The position numbers and the translations under genes are program-made. The notes beneath the pieces were generated by a model. That model was given only the letters and a program-made list of their open reading frames with translations, searched no databases and was not told the origin of the DNA. DNA of 64,000 bases from Leishmania donovani (taxonomy: Eukaryota > Euglenozoa > Kinetoplastea > Trypanosomatida > Trypanosomatidae), in contig NC_018254.1 in the NCBI RefSeq assembly GCF_000227135.1, forward strand, positions 82,354-146,353. Reading direction: 5' to 3'. Each line of letters begins with the position of its first letter. The stretch's first letter is position 1. Below, piece by piece: positions 1 through 9,760 of the stretch.

Positions 1-779
1 TGGATACGCGTGTGACGTGCATGGTGGCCCTGCGCTACTTCCTGAGCACGCTGGCGGAGCGATCTGCAAGCATTGAGATCCACCGCCACATTGTTTTGCG
101 GGCACTTCTCCAGCTGCACCGGCCCACCGACACCAAGGAAAGCACGGCACCGTCGCTGCCACTGCGCTCTATGGCATTGCGACTTCTCACCACGGTGCTT
201 CAGCACCGTCCACATTGGCTTCTTTGCGAGGAGACACGCGTGACAATTTTCCCGAATTTGCTGACAGAGCTGCGCGAGGACACCAAGCTGCAGGGCACGT
301 TTGATCTGAGCGGGTACACGCATCGCGTGGACAAGGGACTGGAGTGCCGCAAGCTGGCCTTTGAGTCGCTCTCTGCCGTTTTCCGGGCCGCTCGTCAGCA
401 CAACGTGGATCTGATAGAATACTGTGAAGCAGAGGCGTCTGTGATCAGCACGCTCATTATGGCCTGCAGCTCTCATGGCAGCGGCGACCGCGAACCTTCG
501 ATCAACGATACCGCAAAGGATCTGATTGTGCGGTTTGTGGAGAGCAAGCCCCGATTCGTCTTCACCCCATCTCAGCTGGACTCCTTGGTCTCCAAGCTGT
601 TGCATGATATCCAGTGGGGCACCTCATCAACAGACGCGCAGAAGACGACGCTATTGTATACCATCAGGTGTGTTATGAGGCTGAGCAGCCACCCCGTCTT
701 TGCGTATCACACGGGCTTCCAGGAGGTGGCCGAGGTTGCCCGACAGTCTGCACTGCTGTCGCAGAGCCTCAAACTGTGA
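1..779 (+). CDS. CAND1/TIP120-like protein, C-terminal part (5' end outside window)
   Basis: The frame is open from base 3 to the stop at 777-779, with no start inside the window, so only the C-terminal 259 or so residues are present. The protein is all-helical and HEAT-like. The block HRVDKGLECRKLAFESL, roughly 105 residues into the visible part, closely resembles the TIP120 C-terminal signature of CAND1 (HTVDDGLDIRKAAFE-type). It is followed by the expected helices containing DTAKDLIVRF and a terminal basic-hydrophobic helix. CAND1 proteins wrap around cullins and exchange substrate receptors of SCF ubiquitin ligases in cytosol and nucleus. The assignment rests on this one block plus the helical pattern. 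Another HEAT-repeat protein is possible but less likely. A retroposon-like repeat follows in the 3' flank. Confidence 0.6.
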   Translation, partial: DTRVTCMVALRYFLSTLAERSASIEIHRHIVLRALLQLHRPTDTKESTAPSLPLRSMALRLLTTVLQHRPHWLLCEETRVTIFPNLLTELREDTKLQGTFDLSGYTHRVDKGLECRKLAFESLSAVFRAARQHNVDLIEYCEAEASVISTLIMACSSHGSGDREPSINDTAKDLIVRFVESKPRFVFTPSQLDSLVSKLLHDIQWGTSSTDAQKTTLLYTIRCVMRLSSHPVFAYHTGFQEVAEVARQSALLSQSLKL

Positions 780-1090
780 CGTGGATGCGTTCTCGTCCTT
801 CGGCGCGAAGTGAGGCACCCCATCCATCTAGAACCTGGACACTGGTCCCCCTAGAGCTGTGAGCTCGTATGTGTGTATGCATCTGTGCGCGTGCCTGCCT
901 TCGTGCCTGTGGGCATGGCAAGGACAATGACGGTACCGGCCGTACATCTGCAGCCTCTTGAGGGAACGTTTTGCGTATGGGGCATTTCCCCTCGGTCTCT
1001 TTCTAGAAGGTTGTCTGTTCTACGCAGTGTTTTCATTGTAGCTCTGTGCTGGTTCTCGCTGGTGACTGGGAAGCACCTCCGTGAGCTGTA

Positions 1091-1775
1091 CCGCAGCGCC
1101 TAGCACACCCCACACCGTATGCGGTGTATGCCCAGGCAGCCCCCTCTCCCCCCTCCTATCCCCTGCCAGCGCCGGAGCCCCACTTCTCGTGGTGACAAGG
1201 GTCGAGAGTGCCTACGACGTGGNNNNNNNNNNNNNNNNNNNNNNNNNNNNNNNNNNNNNNNNNNNNNNNNNNNNNNNNNNNNNNNNNNNNNNNNNNNNNN
1301 NNNNNNNNNNNNNNNNNNNNNCTATTGGGTGGGTGAGCGGGGTGGGCGTTGGGGGTGGGGGGGGGGGGGGGGGGGGTCTGTGCGATGCATGGCCACACTG
1401 ATGTGTCGGCGGTGGGGCCCTGGGTGGCGTTGCGTCGGGGTGGCCCGCGACAGCGAACACGCTTGTGCCGTCCATGTGGTAGGCAGGGTGTCGGCGTGGC
1501 TGGAACGCATTGCACCCGGCCCCGACTGCCGTTGCTGGTGCGGGGGGAGGGGGGGGGGCCTGTGTGCCACCCCTACGGGGATGCACAGCAGGTGGGCGCC
1601 GGCGTGACGGGTGCGGGTGTGCGGCGACCTGCAGAGCGCGGCGGTGGTGTGGAGTATGAGGCAGGGGCCGTGCTCGGATGGCTGAGCCGGCGCGTTGCTG
1701 TAGGGCGTGTGTGTGCAGGGCTGCTTGGCACCACGCGATGTGCCCGTGACAGGGCCGGGGCAGCGTGGGGTTTGG
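1091..1775 (+). mobile_element. SIDER-like retroposon, copy 1 (most diverged)
   Basis: Shares with four other places in the window a 5' block (CAGCGCC.AGCACACCCCAC, then a short hairpin ACACCG-TATG-CGGTGT at 1112-1127) and the block GGTGACAAGGGTCGAGAGTG. It also shares a G-run and about 380 bp of near-identical sequence after the G-run (1376-1760). Compared with the other copies its 3' end diverges after GTGACAGGGCC at about 1755, and it lacks the GATGCACCGTGACAGAG end. A 99-N gap (1223-1321) lies just before the G-run. It lies in the probable 3'UTR of the CAND1-like gene, in sense orientation. Confidence 0.7.
1223..1321. other. Assembly gap (99 N)
   Basis: Run of N inside repeat copy 1, immediately 5' of the G-rich tract. 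The fixed length of 99 recurs in most gaps here, so it is probably a placeholder rather than a measured size. Confidence 0.95.
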
Positions 1776-2470
1776 CACCGGTCAAGGTGGCGGGGAACGG
1801 ACGCGTTGGAGAAACAAAATCTCTGCTGGCTCGTTCTGCACTCTCTTCTTTTTTTCCCTTTTACGTCCAACGCGTTTCTTGTGTGTGTGCGGTGCGCGTC
1901 GTGGCGGTCTGCTCTGCTGCCTTCCTCTCCCTTCCTCACGCGTCTGGCGCTCGGCTTTGTGTGCCGTTTCAAAGGAGACGAACGAAACGGAGCCACGCCT
2001 TGCCGTTTTTCCCCTTTGGCCAGCGGTCCCCCAGCAAGGGCCGATGTGCAGGCGTTTCGTCGTCTAGACGTTCAGAAGCATACTTCGAAGTTTTACTGGC
2101 GACTGCCAGTGGGCAGAAGCCATTGGCAATTTATACTTGGAGTGCGTGCCGTACTCTTGGAGTATTACTGGGCTCCTTGCTGCGCCTTCTATTCGAACTT
2201 GGATGTCGCCTGCGCTTCAAGCACTGGCGAAGAGGTCACTGATTTTTGAGATCACTAACCGCATGCAAACACGGCCGATCTTCATGATCCCGCCGCACTC
2301 TTCTTTCCGAGTCTCTTTATCCTCTTGTGTTTTCCGATTTCCTTATATATAACTGCCGCTGATCCCCATGTCGGCTTGACTCGCACTGAAAAAAAAAAAG
2401 AGCAGTGCTTGGCGCCTTCTCAGCACAGTTGCCTGGTGCGAGCGCTCGGCGGGCGCTCTGAGCAAAGGTG

Positions 2471-3955
2471 ATGCGGCGCTGTATTCGTTTGGTGTACGCG
2501 CGCAGCAGCGGTGCAATGACTGGCGCGGCGCCTCCGCCCGCTGTGCTGGAGGCGAGCGCTAGCTCGTCTGTCGGGCTCTACCAGAAATGTCTCAACCCAA
2601 TGACCTCAGCTGGGGATGTGGCAAGCTTAACAGCAGCTCTTCTTCCTGCGATCGGTAGGGGAGAGCTTTCACTGCATCAGCAGGTTCAACTACTGCATGC
2701 CCTCGCTGCACGTTCGATTCGGTACGAGGATGTGATGCTGAGGTGCCTGTGGACTGTTTTCAAAGCCCCCTCACCCACTGACGATGACGTTTCTGTGGAG
2801 TCCTCCAAGGCGAGGGGGTGTTATTCACTGTCCGAGCTGTCCGCGTACACGAGTAGCGCCTTTCAAGTAATGGCTGAGCAGCGGTTTCTCAACGACCCGC
2901 AGATGACGGCAGTGGCGCTTGGCCGCTGCGTAGAGTTAATCCCCTACGCGAGTTTAGATGGGCTGCGGAGCACGTACCGCGGGCTGAGCGCAGTGAACCA
3001 CATGTTCTTCAGCGTCGCCGAGGTAGCGCATCACAGCAGCGAGGTAACAGAGCGGATGACGACAAAGGAGTTTTACCAGACAACAGACGTGCCCGATGAG
3101 GAGACTCTGCGACACCAACCTAATTTGATCGATGTTCTGTGCGGTGAAGTGGAGCTACAACTCCGACGCCTGTGCGACACCTTTGCGAGAGCAGCACCCG
3201 GCCCGTTCGAAGTGGAGGACGATTTACCTGCACCGGTTGCGACAGGGGCGTTGCTCACCCCTTCGGATGCGCGAGACACCCACGAGGCACAGTGGTTCTT
3301 GGATGTGCTGGAGGCCCTCGCCGTGGTGGGTGTACTGCACGCCGGCACACTGGACAGCTTAACCGACCTTGTCAGTCGATACTGCACCCAATCTTCCGCG
3401 GGCTTTTTCATTAAGGCCCTAGCTCACGCTACGCTCATCGAGGAGCGAGTGGTGGACCCGTTGACGTACGAGGAATCGGCCGCTGTGCGCGATGCACGCC
3501 GACGTCTCACGCTGCATCTCAGCGGCAAGATACTGCAGGCACGCGGCATCCACGGGTACCTGCGGCGCCACCCCCAGGAGCTTCTACTGCTTCGCCGCTT
3601 ATTTGAGCACGACACCGCCCAACCCACCCTTTCTCCCGATCTGTGGGACGCCGTTAGAACGATTCACGTTGCCCACCGTCACACGGTAGCTGCGTCGCAG
3701 ACAAGTCGTCGACCAGTTGGGGCGCTGTTCCAGAAAATGTACGACGTTAAAGTGAAGCCGATCTCAGTCGACAACGCAGAGCCGGAACGCTTCGTGCCAC
3801 CCGAGTTCAAAACATGGCGAAGCCCTGCTGCCACACCGCGCGGAGGCCACCCCCGAAATAGGCGGCCATCGAGGCGCATGGCATTTGGCACGCGTCGCAT
3901 CTCGAAAAACTACATCAAGAACAAGCGTAGGAAGTTCTGCCCAGCGGTGTTTTGA
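2471..3955 (+). CDS. Hypothetical protein, putative mitochondrial
   Basis: 494 residues from the ATG at 2471. The frame also has a GTG directly before it, but ATG is the expected start. I do not recognise the family. The N-terminus (MRRCIRLVYARSSG) is basic, hydroxylated and free of acidic residues, like a mitochondrial import signal. The body is leucine- and alanine-rich with helical segments (for example the part around residues 55-100) reminiscent of helical-repeat RNA-binding proteins such as RAP or FAST-kinase-like proteins. The last 55 residues are strongly basic, ending RRISKNYIKNKRRKF, a possible RNA- or rRNA-binding tail. A mitoribosomal or mitochondrial RNA-processing role is inference only. 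Confidence 0.75.
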   Translation: MRRCIRLVYARSSGAMTGAAPPPAVLEASASSSVGLYQKCLNPMTSAGDVASLTAALLPAIGRGELSLHQQVQLLHALAARSIRYEDVMLRCLWTVFKAPSPTDDDVSVESSKARGCYSLSELSAYTSSAFQVMAEQRFLNDPQMTAVALGRCVELIPYASLDGLRSTYRGLSAVNHMFFSVAEVAHHSSEVTERMTTKEFYQTTDVPDEETLRHQPNLIDVLCGEVELQLRRLCDTFARAAPGPFEVEDDLPAPVATGALLTPSDARDTHEAQWFLDVLEALAVVGVLHAGTLDSLTDLVSRYCTQSSAGFFIKALAHATLIEERVVDPLTYEESAAVRDARRRLTLHLSGKILQARGIHGYLRRHPQELLLLRRLFEHDTAQPTLSPDLWDAVRTIHVAHRHTVAASQTSRRPVGALFQKMYDVKVKPISVDNAEPERFVPPEFKTWRSPAATPRGGHPRNRRPSRRMAFGTRRISKNYIKNKRRKFCPAVF

Positions 3956-4829
3956 ACAGCATACATCCGCAACAGATCTGTGCCGCTCACGGATCCCTGC
4001 ACCAAAAAAAAAACGGAAAGGTGGCGAGTGACTTCTTTTTCTCTCAGCACCCCCTCATTCCACCCCTCCTTTCATCTCGTTTCGTCATCCTCCTCGATCG
4101 CGTCGCCCTTGGGCCGCTGCATCGCTGCGAGGGGCGTGAAGGCTGCAAAGAATGGGGAGGGGGGGGGCAGCCGTGAGGGGCCGAGAGGAGTACTGCTTGG
4201 TGTCCCCTCAAATCTCCGATGAGTACGTATGTGCCCTGTCTTTACAGGAGGAGGATTCCTCGACTGCTTTCGCGCCAGTACACTGTGCACGTGCTCGTGT
4301 CAAGCGGAGCCTCATGCGTACATGCGCATGCTCGTGTAGGCTTGTGCTCTTACTTCTATCGTGCCTGCACCCGTGCACCAGCCAGTGAATGTGATGGGCC
4401 TCCGTACTCGTCACGTTACGGTGTATGGCATCGCGCTGCGGTTGGTGTCTAGTAAGCATTGCTTCTCTGTAGCACGCAACGAGTGGTGGACCAACCCGAT
4501 GACTAGTGCGAACGCGGTGACCTCGTTCACATCTTTTTGCTTACGTGCATCTCTTCCTCCGTCTCACGCACCTCCTCTGCCCTCCTTACGGTGTGTACGA
4601 TGTTGCATCGCGTGCGTTTTGCACTCAACCCTTCTCCGCCGTGCGCCATCACCATACCCATGAATGTTGCTGTTGAATCACCACACCAGAGGAGGCGCAG
4701 TCGCAAGAGGCTCTATACCGGGCGCTTCCTGGCCAAGCAGCGTCGGAGCTCCCTGGCGCTACGGCGCCGTGAGGAGACGCGCGTGCATTAAGGTTACGCC
4801 AAAGGAAAGCGGCTACCGCAGCTGTAGCA
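3956..4829. other. Intergenic region, no gene seen
   Basis: Contains an A-run near 4004-4013, a pyrimidine-rich tract at 4034-4085 and a G-run near 4157-4168. Short open frames here have no coding character that I can support. Confidence 0.6.
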
Positions 4830-7040
4830 ATGCTCGATCCCAGCGAGCCGCCTCGTCCCTCCGTGCAGCATGTAGGAAGGTCTGCGAAAGCTGGCACTGC
4901 TGTGCCGCGAGGGCGTCACCGGCAACAAGGTCAATCCGCGCCGTCGCTGGATCGCGGGGCGTATCATCTCGCCCCTCTCGACCGTGCCCTCGCTACAGTA
5001 GCGGCTCCGCACTTACCAGTACAGACGCAGAGGGCATCGCTTCCTTTTGCGCAGCTTCCTGCTCCTCTCGCCCGCCAGTTGGTGTCGAGCGACGCTGCCA
5101 CCGGTCCGGTGCAGATGTGGCCCGCCGTGACGTCATCGCGTCAGCGTCGTCGCCAGGCGGCGCTTAATTCAAAGGCACCATTCGCGTTGCAACTGGAGGC
5201 GTTCATCCGCCGCGAGCATCAGCAGTACCTACGCGAGCACCCTCTGTGCTCTCGAGCGGACTGCCTGCACATCTTCCGGGAGGTGTTCAGCACGTTTGTG
5301 AACCACTTCTCCGAGTACAAGGGCATTCTCTCCATCATTCGCGATGAGTACGACGCGGCGCTGAACGAGATGTCGGAGAAGGTAAAGCGGATGCAGGTGG
5401 AGTACCTGGAGAGCCAAACGGATCGGGAGCTGCACGCCATGGAGATCATTCAGCTGAAGGAGTCGATGAATGCGACAATCAGCAACCAAAAGGCGCAGCT
5501 CAGCGCCGCGCAGGAGCTCGTGCATGCCATGCGCGATCAGGTCACAGCAGCTGAGCACGCGAACTCCTTGCTGACCTTGGAGATGGAGCAGAAACACAAA
5601 ACGCACATGGAGGCGCAGCAGCAAGTGAAGCTGCTGTCGCATGCGATGATTGAGGAGAGCGCCCGCACAGCTGCGGCGCGTGAAGCGACGCGCAAGATGG
5701 AGAAGGAGAGTCAGCTGCAGGAGGCGCGCATCACCGTGCTGAAGGAGCAAGTAGCGGAGCTTGAGGAAGCGCTGAGACGGCAGACGTACGCGCAGATAGA
5801 GGGCCTCGAGCACCTGCCCGCCACTGGTGCGGCAGCGGTTGCCCTGCGCGGAACGTCGCTGTGCGCCAATCGGATTCCTTGCGAAGGCGGCGACGCGACG
5901 GCTGGAACCTATTCAAAGCATTTTGTCACTCGTATTCTTGCGCGCATCGACGCCCTGGAGATGCAGCTAGCCATGGTCCCGAAAAAGGATACGGTTGCCC
6001 CCGCAGGGGCATTCTCCATGGGTGATGTAGCGTTGCACCTTAAGTCTCAGCCGAATCCGGCGAGCGGCGACACCGTCGCGAGAGAATTTCCGGCGGCGAG
6101 AAGCTCCGTGGATGCTGCGCTTCCTGTTATAAGAGAGTGGCTGCAGCGAGAGGGTGTCGGCGAAGCCGAGGTGGAGTCGACGGATGTCATTGTCCCGCCG
6201 GGCCGCAACCCTTCGGAAGCCATGGGCTTCCTCTGTGCTACGGTGCCTGTCAAGCATCGTCACCTCTCCTTACCGGTGACCCTCCAGCTGATGGAGTCTA
6301 TGTGGACGGCGCGGGCAAAAGCTCCTGAATCATCACGGCTGCCGCAGTTTTTTCTCGAGTGGCTGCAAACGCAGGCAGGCAACCCCACAGAGGCAAAAGC
6401 ACTTGGTGTCAACCTACTGGACACGTGCCAGCACAATATTCATCACCCCGATTGCCGCGCCCTGCTCGCCGTTCTAAGGGGTTTTCTTCCGGAGGAGCTC
6501 GTGCGCATGTGTCGGCGCCGCATCGCGCAGCTGCGCCTCTCCACCGCGACATCCGCCGCTACGCTTCACAACAAGATGGCGTTCGACGCCTTCTTTGTTG
6601 AGGTGCGCGCGGTTTGCCCGGAGAAGTCGTTGGCCAACATGCTCCATCTGCGCTTCACCGTTTTTCGCAGTAGAAACGAGGCGGGGGAGGTTGAACTGGA
6701 CCGTGTGCTCTCCGAGGACTCTTACTTTGTGACGCTGTTCAAGCAGCAGTGGTTGCAGGAAGTGGAGGCCTTCACGCTGCGCGTGGTCGAGGGCATCCGC
6801 GATGAAAGCGACGAGAAACGAAACAGTGCTTCCCTCGCCAAGGCAACTCGCGTCCTGCAACGGCTTGACGCGGCTCTGGGCGAGGAGGTCTACACGTACG
6901 TCTCCCTCGCAAGTCAGCGACCTGTCATCGATGTTTCTGCCACCGAAGGCACCACAGTCCCACTGGACGCGATGTTGCGCCGCTTTCGCACCTCTGTGCT
7001 GCTTTATCGTCGGAGCCCCGAGGAGCTGGTGGATATCTAA
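4830..7040 (+). CDS. TSNAXIP1-like coiled-coil protein, putative axonemal
   Basis: 736 residues from the ATG at 4830. Residues 1-115 are basic and low-complexity. Residues about 118-230 match the pattern of the TSNAXIP1 N-terminal domain: a conserved Phe/Arg helix (FIRREHQQYLREHP), then IFREVFSTFVNHFSEYKGIL and IRDEYDAALNEM, equivalent to the human run REVF...F...YKPLLS.IK.EYE. A long coiled coil follows to about residue 315. The C-terminal half (about 420-736) is a second, more globular helical region. Members of this family are found in motile cilia, so a flagellar axoneme role is inferred. Its best-known partner, translin-associated factor X, has not been checked in this organism. The gene is single-exon and co-directional with its neighbours. 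Confidence 0.75.
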   Translation: MLDPSEPPRPSVQHVGRSAKAGTAVPRGRHRQQGQSAPSLDRGAYHLAPLDRALATVAAPHLPVQTQRASLPFAQLPAPLARQLVSSDAATGPVQMWPAVTSSRQRRRQAALNSKAPFALQLEAFIRREHQQYLREHPLCSRADCLHIFREVFSTFVNHFSEYKGILSIIRDEYDAALNEMSEKVKRMQVEYLESQTDRELHAMEIIQLKESMNATISNQKAQLSAAQELVHAMRDQVTAAEHANSLLTLEMEQKHKTHMEAQQQVKLLSHAMIEESARTAAAREATRKMEKESQLQEARITVLKEQVAELEEALRRQTYAQIEGLEHLPATGAAAVALRGTSLCANRIPCEGGDATAGTYSKHFVTRILARIDALEMQLAMVPKKDTVAPAGAFSMGDVALHLKSQPNPASGDTVAREFPAARSSVDAALPVIREWLQREGVGEAEVESTDVIVPPGRNPSEAMGFLCATVPVKHRHLSLPVTLQLMESMWTARAKAPESSRLPQFFLEWLQTQAGNPTEAKALGVNLLDTCQHNIHHPDCRALLAVLRGFLPEELVRMCRRRIAQLRLSTATSAATLHNKMAFDAFFVEVRAVCPEKSLANMLHLRFTVFRSRNEAGEVELDRVLSEDSYFVTLFKQQWLQEVEAFTLRVVEGIRDESDEKRNSASLAKATRVLQRLDAALGEEVYTYVSLASQRPVIDVSATEGTTVPLDAMLRRFRTSVLLYRRSPEELVDI

Positions 7041-7874
7041 ACTGCGCTCTCCGCAGACACTGAATGCGGCTTCTCATCCCACTTTTGCACATGCGCGTGC
7101 CGACCACCGGTGCTTCCTCCGTCGCACCAATGCGGCGTGCTCTTGTGCGTGTGTGTCTTCGATGTACGATATTGTGTTGCCTACGCTTTTTCTTTGTTTT
7201 CTTTTTAACGCGCCTTGCTCTTGCTTGTACATTCTCACACGAAAAAAAAAACACAATTCAATCCGCGCTGGTGCGACTCCACCAAACACGCGATCAGACG
7301 ACACACCAAGTACATGCGAATAGAGGTGTGCATTGAATCATGCAACTGCGGCCCGTTTATCACTGGTGGGCGTTGCTGTCACCACTCCTTCCTTCTTTGG
7401 GTCCCACCTGCCCCGAAGAGGTGCCCTTTTCCTGCAACGTCGGCGCTGTACTGGGGCACCTGCCCCCTTTTTTCGTGCTAGCGTCGCATGAGCGAGCTGT
7501 GGGCTACCGCTTATGCTCTCGCTCGCTGTCGCGGTCGGAGGTGCGGCAACCGTCTTGATTTCGTGGACTCGCCTCACCCGCACGAATGTTTCTTTCAGTT
7601 TGCTTGCTCGTGTTCCTCTGCGCCTTTTCTTTGCCCAAAAAATTTTCGTGGATGATGCTGTGGCTCTGCTACTGTCATGTGCGCGCTACCACGCACATCA
7701 GGCTGACGACGTCTGCACTCACCCACAGACACGCTCATTAGGCGCGGATAGAGCCGAGTGCTGGTGGACGGGGCGTGTGCCATCACAGCGCGACATCCAT
7801 AGCGAAGAGGGAGATAAGACGAGGTAATACCGACTCAACGTACACCGTAGCTCCCCCCTCCCCCTGGGTACGCC
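7041..7874. other. Intergenic region, no gene seen
   Basis: Contains a T-rich stretch at 7180-7207, an A-run near 7242-7251 and an AT-rich patch at 7638-7650. These fit 3'UTR and polyadenylation/trans-splicing sequence. No supported gene. Confidence 0.6.
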
Positions 7875-9164
7875 ATGAAGCGGACATGTCGCTCTCTGCG
7901 ACGGTTTTCCGCAGCGCCGCTTGGCTTAGCGCATTCGATCTGTAGAAGCGCGGTGATTTCTTCCTCTGCTTGCGCTGCCTCATCGCTAAATTCGGTCGCG
8001 CCGCGCACAGGAAGCTCGTCCTTCGCGCGTCAGGCCGCGAGAATGGCACCGCCGCAGACAACTCTTTCACTGGACGCCAACCTGCGCAACACCCTCAGAA
8101 GTTTGCTCATTGAGCGTCTGTGCAGTCCGACACAGCCCCTACCGGCAAAGCAGCTGTATGATGAGCTGACGAACCGCTCGCGTCTCGTGGAGGAGTTTCA
8201 CTTCTCGAAGACGTCACGCCGCATCACCCGCCAACGGCTCGCACTGCAGTTCTTGCGTCGATACAACGTGCTGTTGCACGGCCTCCTCTTTTATTCGGAG
8301 GGCACGCGCACGTGGAATACGACGACGGAGTTTCATCGTCTCGCCATCCTTGGAGAGTCTGTCCTACTGACCGAGGTCCGCACTCGGCTGCTGAAGCTCT
8401 TCCCTGCCATGCCGTATGCGGCGTACGTGCAGAGTTTGCCTCACATGGTCGGCGAGGAAGCGCTGGCGGCGGCTTTTGACCGGTATGAGATGCAGAACAT
8501 TGTCGGTGCCAAACCATCTAACCGACGCAGTGGTACGCCGCTCACTCGAATGCAGAAAAGCCATATGCTGTGCGCTATTGTAGCGGAGATGTACTGGTTT
8601 ACAGCTCGGACGAAGCCCACCGACTTGACGCACAACAACGCGCTCTTCCCTCCATCCGACGTGCTAATCTTGCACGTGCTGTCCACCCACCTCCTCGAAA
8701 ACTTGCCTGCAGAGCTCATTTACAACGTCGTAGAGCCAATCGTGGCGGACATCAAGCGCGTGTGGGTGAACGAGCCGATGTCGTTGCCGTCACAACTGCG
8801 CCTTACCCCGCGCACTGTATGTGCCCTCTCTCTCAATGCTGTCCCCGTCGAGCCCCAGTACACCGCCAAGGAAGACGCTGTCATGTCGCTCCAGAAAAAG
8901 CACGCGGAGGCTCATCGCCGACAACACGCGCTTACCTGCGAGCCGGATCACAGCTGCGTTAAGTCTTTCATGCGACCGTTGTGCAACTACCGCATATTTG
9001 AAGGTCCACGGTATCAGATACTGAGCTCCGATAATCGCGTCGCCCCACTGCCGCTTGCACAAGAGCGGAGCAGTCTTCCAGCTTCGGCCGTGTGCACCGT
9101 CGTTGGCGATGCGGAAAGCGCCGCACGTGCGATGGAGCTTGCCAAGATGGCGGAGCAGTGGTGA
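7875..9164 (+). CDS. RNase III-fold mitochondrial protein with degenerate active site
   Basis: 429 residues from the ATG at 7875. The first 55 residues are rich in Arg, Ser and Ala with no acidic residue, a clear mitochondrial-type presequence. Residues 154-164, HRLAILGESVL, align with the RNase III signature (ERLEFLGDSVL). The helix around 228-242 (KSHMLCAIVAEMYWF) aligns with the second conserved helix (LADxxEALIGAxYLD). In the first motif the usual Glu is Ala and the Asp is Glu. In the second the acidic pair is only partly kept. Catalysis is therefore unlikely, as in the mL44-type ribosomal proteins and several kinetoplastid editosome proteins. Which of those it belongs to cannot be settled by eye. 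No dsRNA-binding domain is obvious. Confidence 0.7.
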   Translation: MKRTCRSLRRFSAAPLGLAHSICRSAVISSSACAASSLNSVAPRTGSSSFARQAARMAPPQTTLSLDANLRNTLRSLLIERLCSPTQPLPAKQLYDELTNRSRLVEEFHFSKTSRRITRQRLALQFLRRYNVLLHGLLFYSEGTRTWNTTTEFHRLAILGESVLLTEVRTRLLKLFPAMPYAAYVQSLPHMVGEEALAAAFDRYEMQNIVGAKPSNRRSGTPLTRMQKSHMLCAIVAEMYWFTARTKPTDLTHNNALFPPSDVLILHVLSTHLLENLPAELIYNVVEPIVADIKRVWVNEPMSLPSQLRLTPRTVCALSLNAVPVEPQYTAKEDAVMSLQKKHAEAHRRQHALTCEPDHSCVKSFMRPLCNYRIFEGPRYQILSSDNRVAPLPLAQERSSLPASAVCTVVGDAESAARAMELAKMAEQW

Positions 9165-9760
9165 CGTGTCTCGTTGCGCGAGTGGCAGCGGTGCCTTTTT
9201 GGTCACACACACACACACGCCGCATCTTTCAGGCCGTGCCGTATCTACCTCTGTGCATGCGTATATGTGCCGTACTGTTTCTACACTACAGTAAAGGGAA
9301 GAAAAAATGAAGCACAGAAGTATCAACTTGTACTTCTTGCTGCTCTCTGCCCTCGCCCCCTCCTGTGCGGTATGCAAGCGTTTGAGTGAGCTGAGGATGC
9401 GCCGTCAAAGGCTTGGTGTGGTGGTGGGCCACTGCCAATGTACCGTGGCACCTCGACACGGTTGCACTGCTTCATGCATACCGTGGGATGAGTGGGCAGT
9501 GGAGAAATGGGTTGGGTGGGTGGGTGGGCTTTTGAAGTCTGAACTGACGGCTCGGATACACTGCGCTTGCACTCCTGCCCTTCCAAAAGGGCCGTCAAGT
9601 TTCAGCGCACGCTCCCAACTCCTCCTCCCTTCCGCTTGCACAGTCCTTTCCTGGGCTCATCTCTCGCCTCCGTTCCTTCCCTTTCGGACTTTCGATCTTT
9701 GCTAAGCACAGGGGCTCTCTCGCACAGCTGTCCTACTTCGCGACTTCAGGGGATTACTTC
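9165..9760. other. Intergenic region, no gene seen
   Basis: Contains a (CA)n tract near 9204-9218, a purine-rich patch at 9292-9310 and a TGGG repeat at 9508-9531. No supported gene. Confidence 0.6.

Larger units (their letters stand above)
780..2470. other. Intergenic region with SIDER-like repeat copy 1
   Basis: Holds the 3' flank of the CAND1-like gene, repeat copy 1 (about 1091-1775) with its assembly gap, and a pyrimidine-rich stretch at 1845-1935. An A-run of 11 lies at 2389-2399, just before the next gene. No coding region is convincing: the open frames across 1349-2242 are artefacts of the GC-rich repeat. Confidence 0.6.

Noticed and set aside
1349..2242. Long open frames over the repeat copies on both strands
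   Set aside because: They follow the repeat wherever it lies, including across N gaps, and read as Arg/Gly/Pro/Thr low complexity. The repeat is non-coding.
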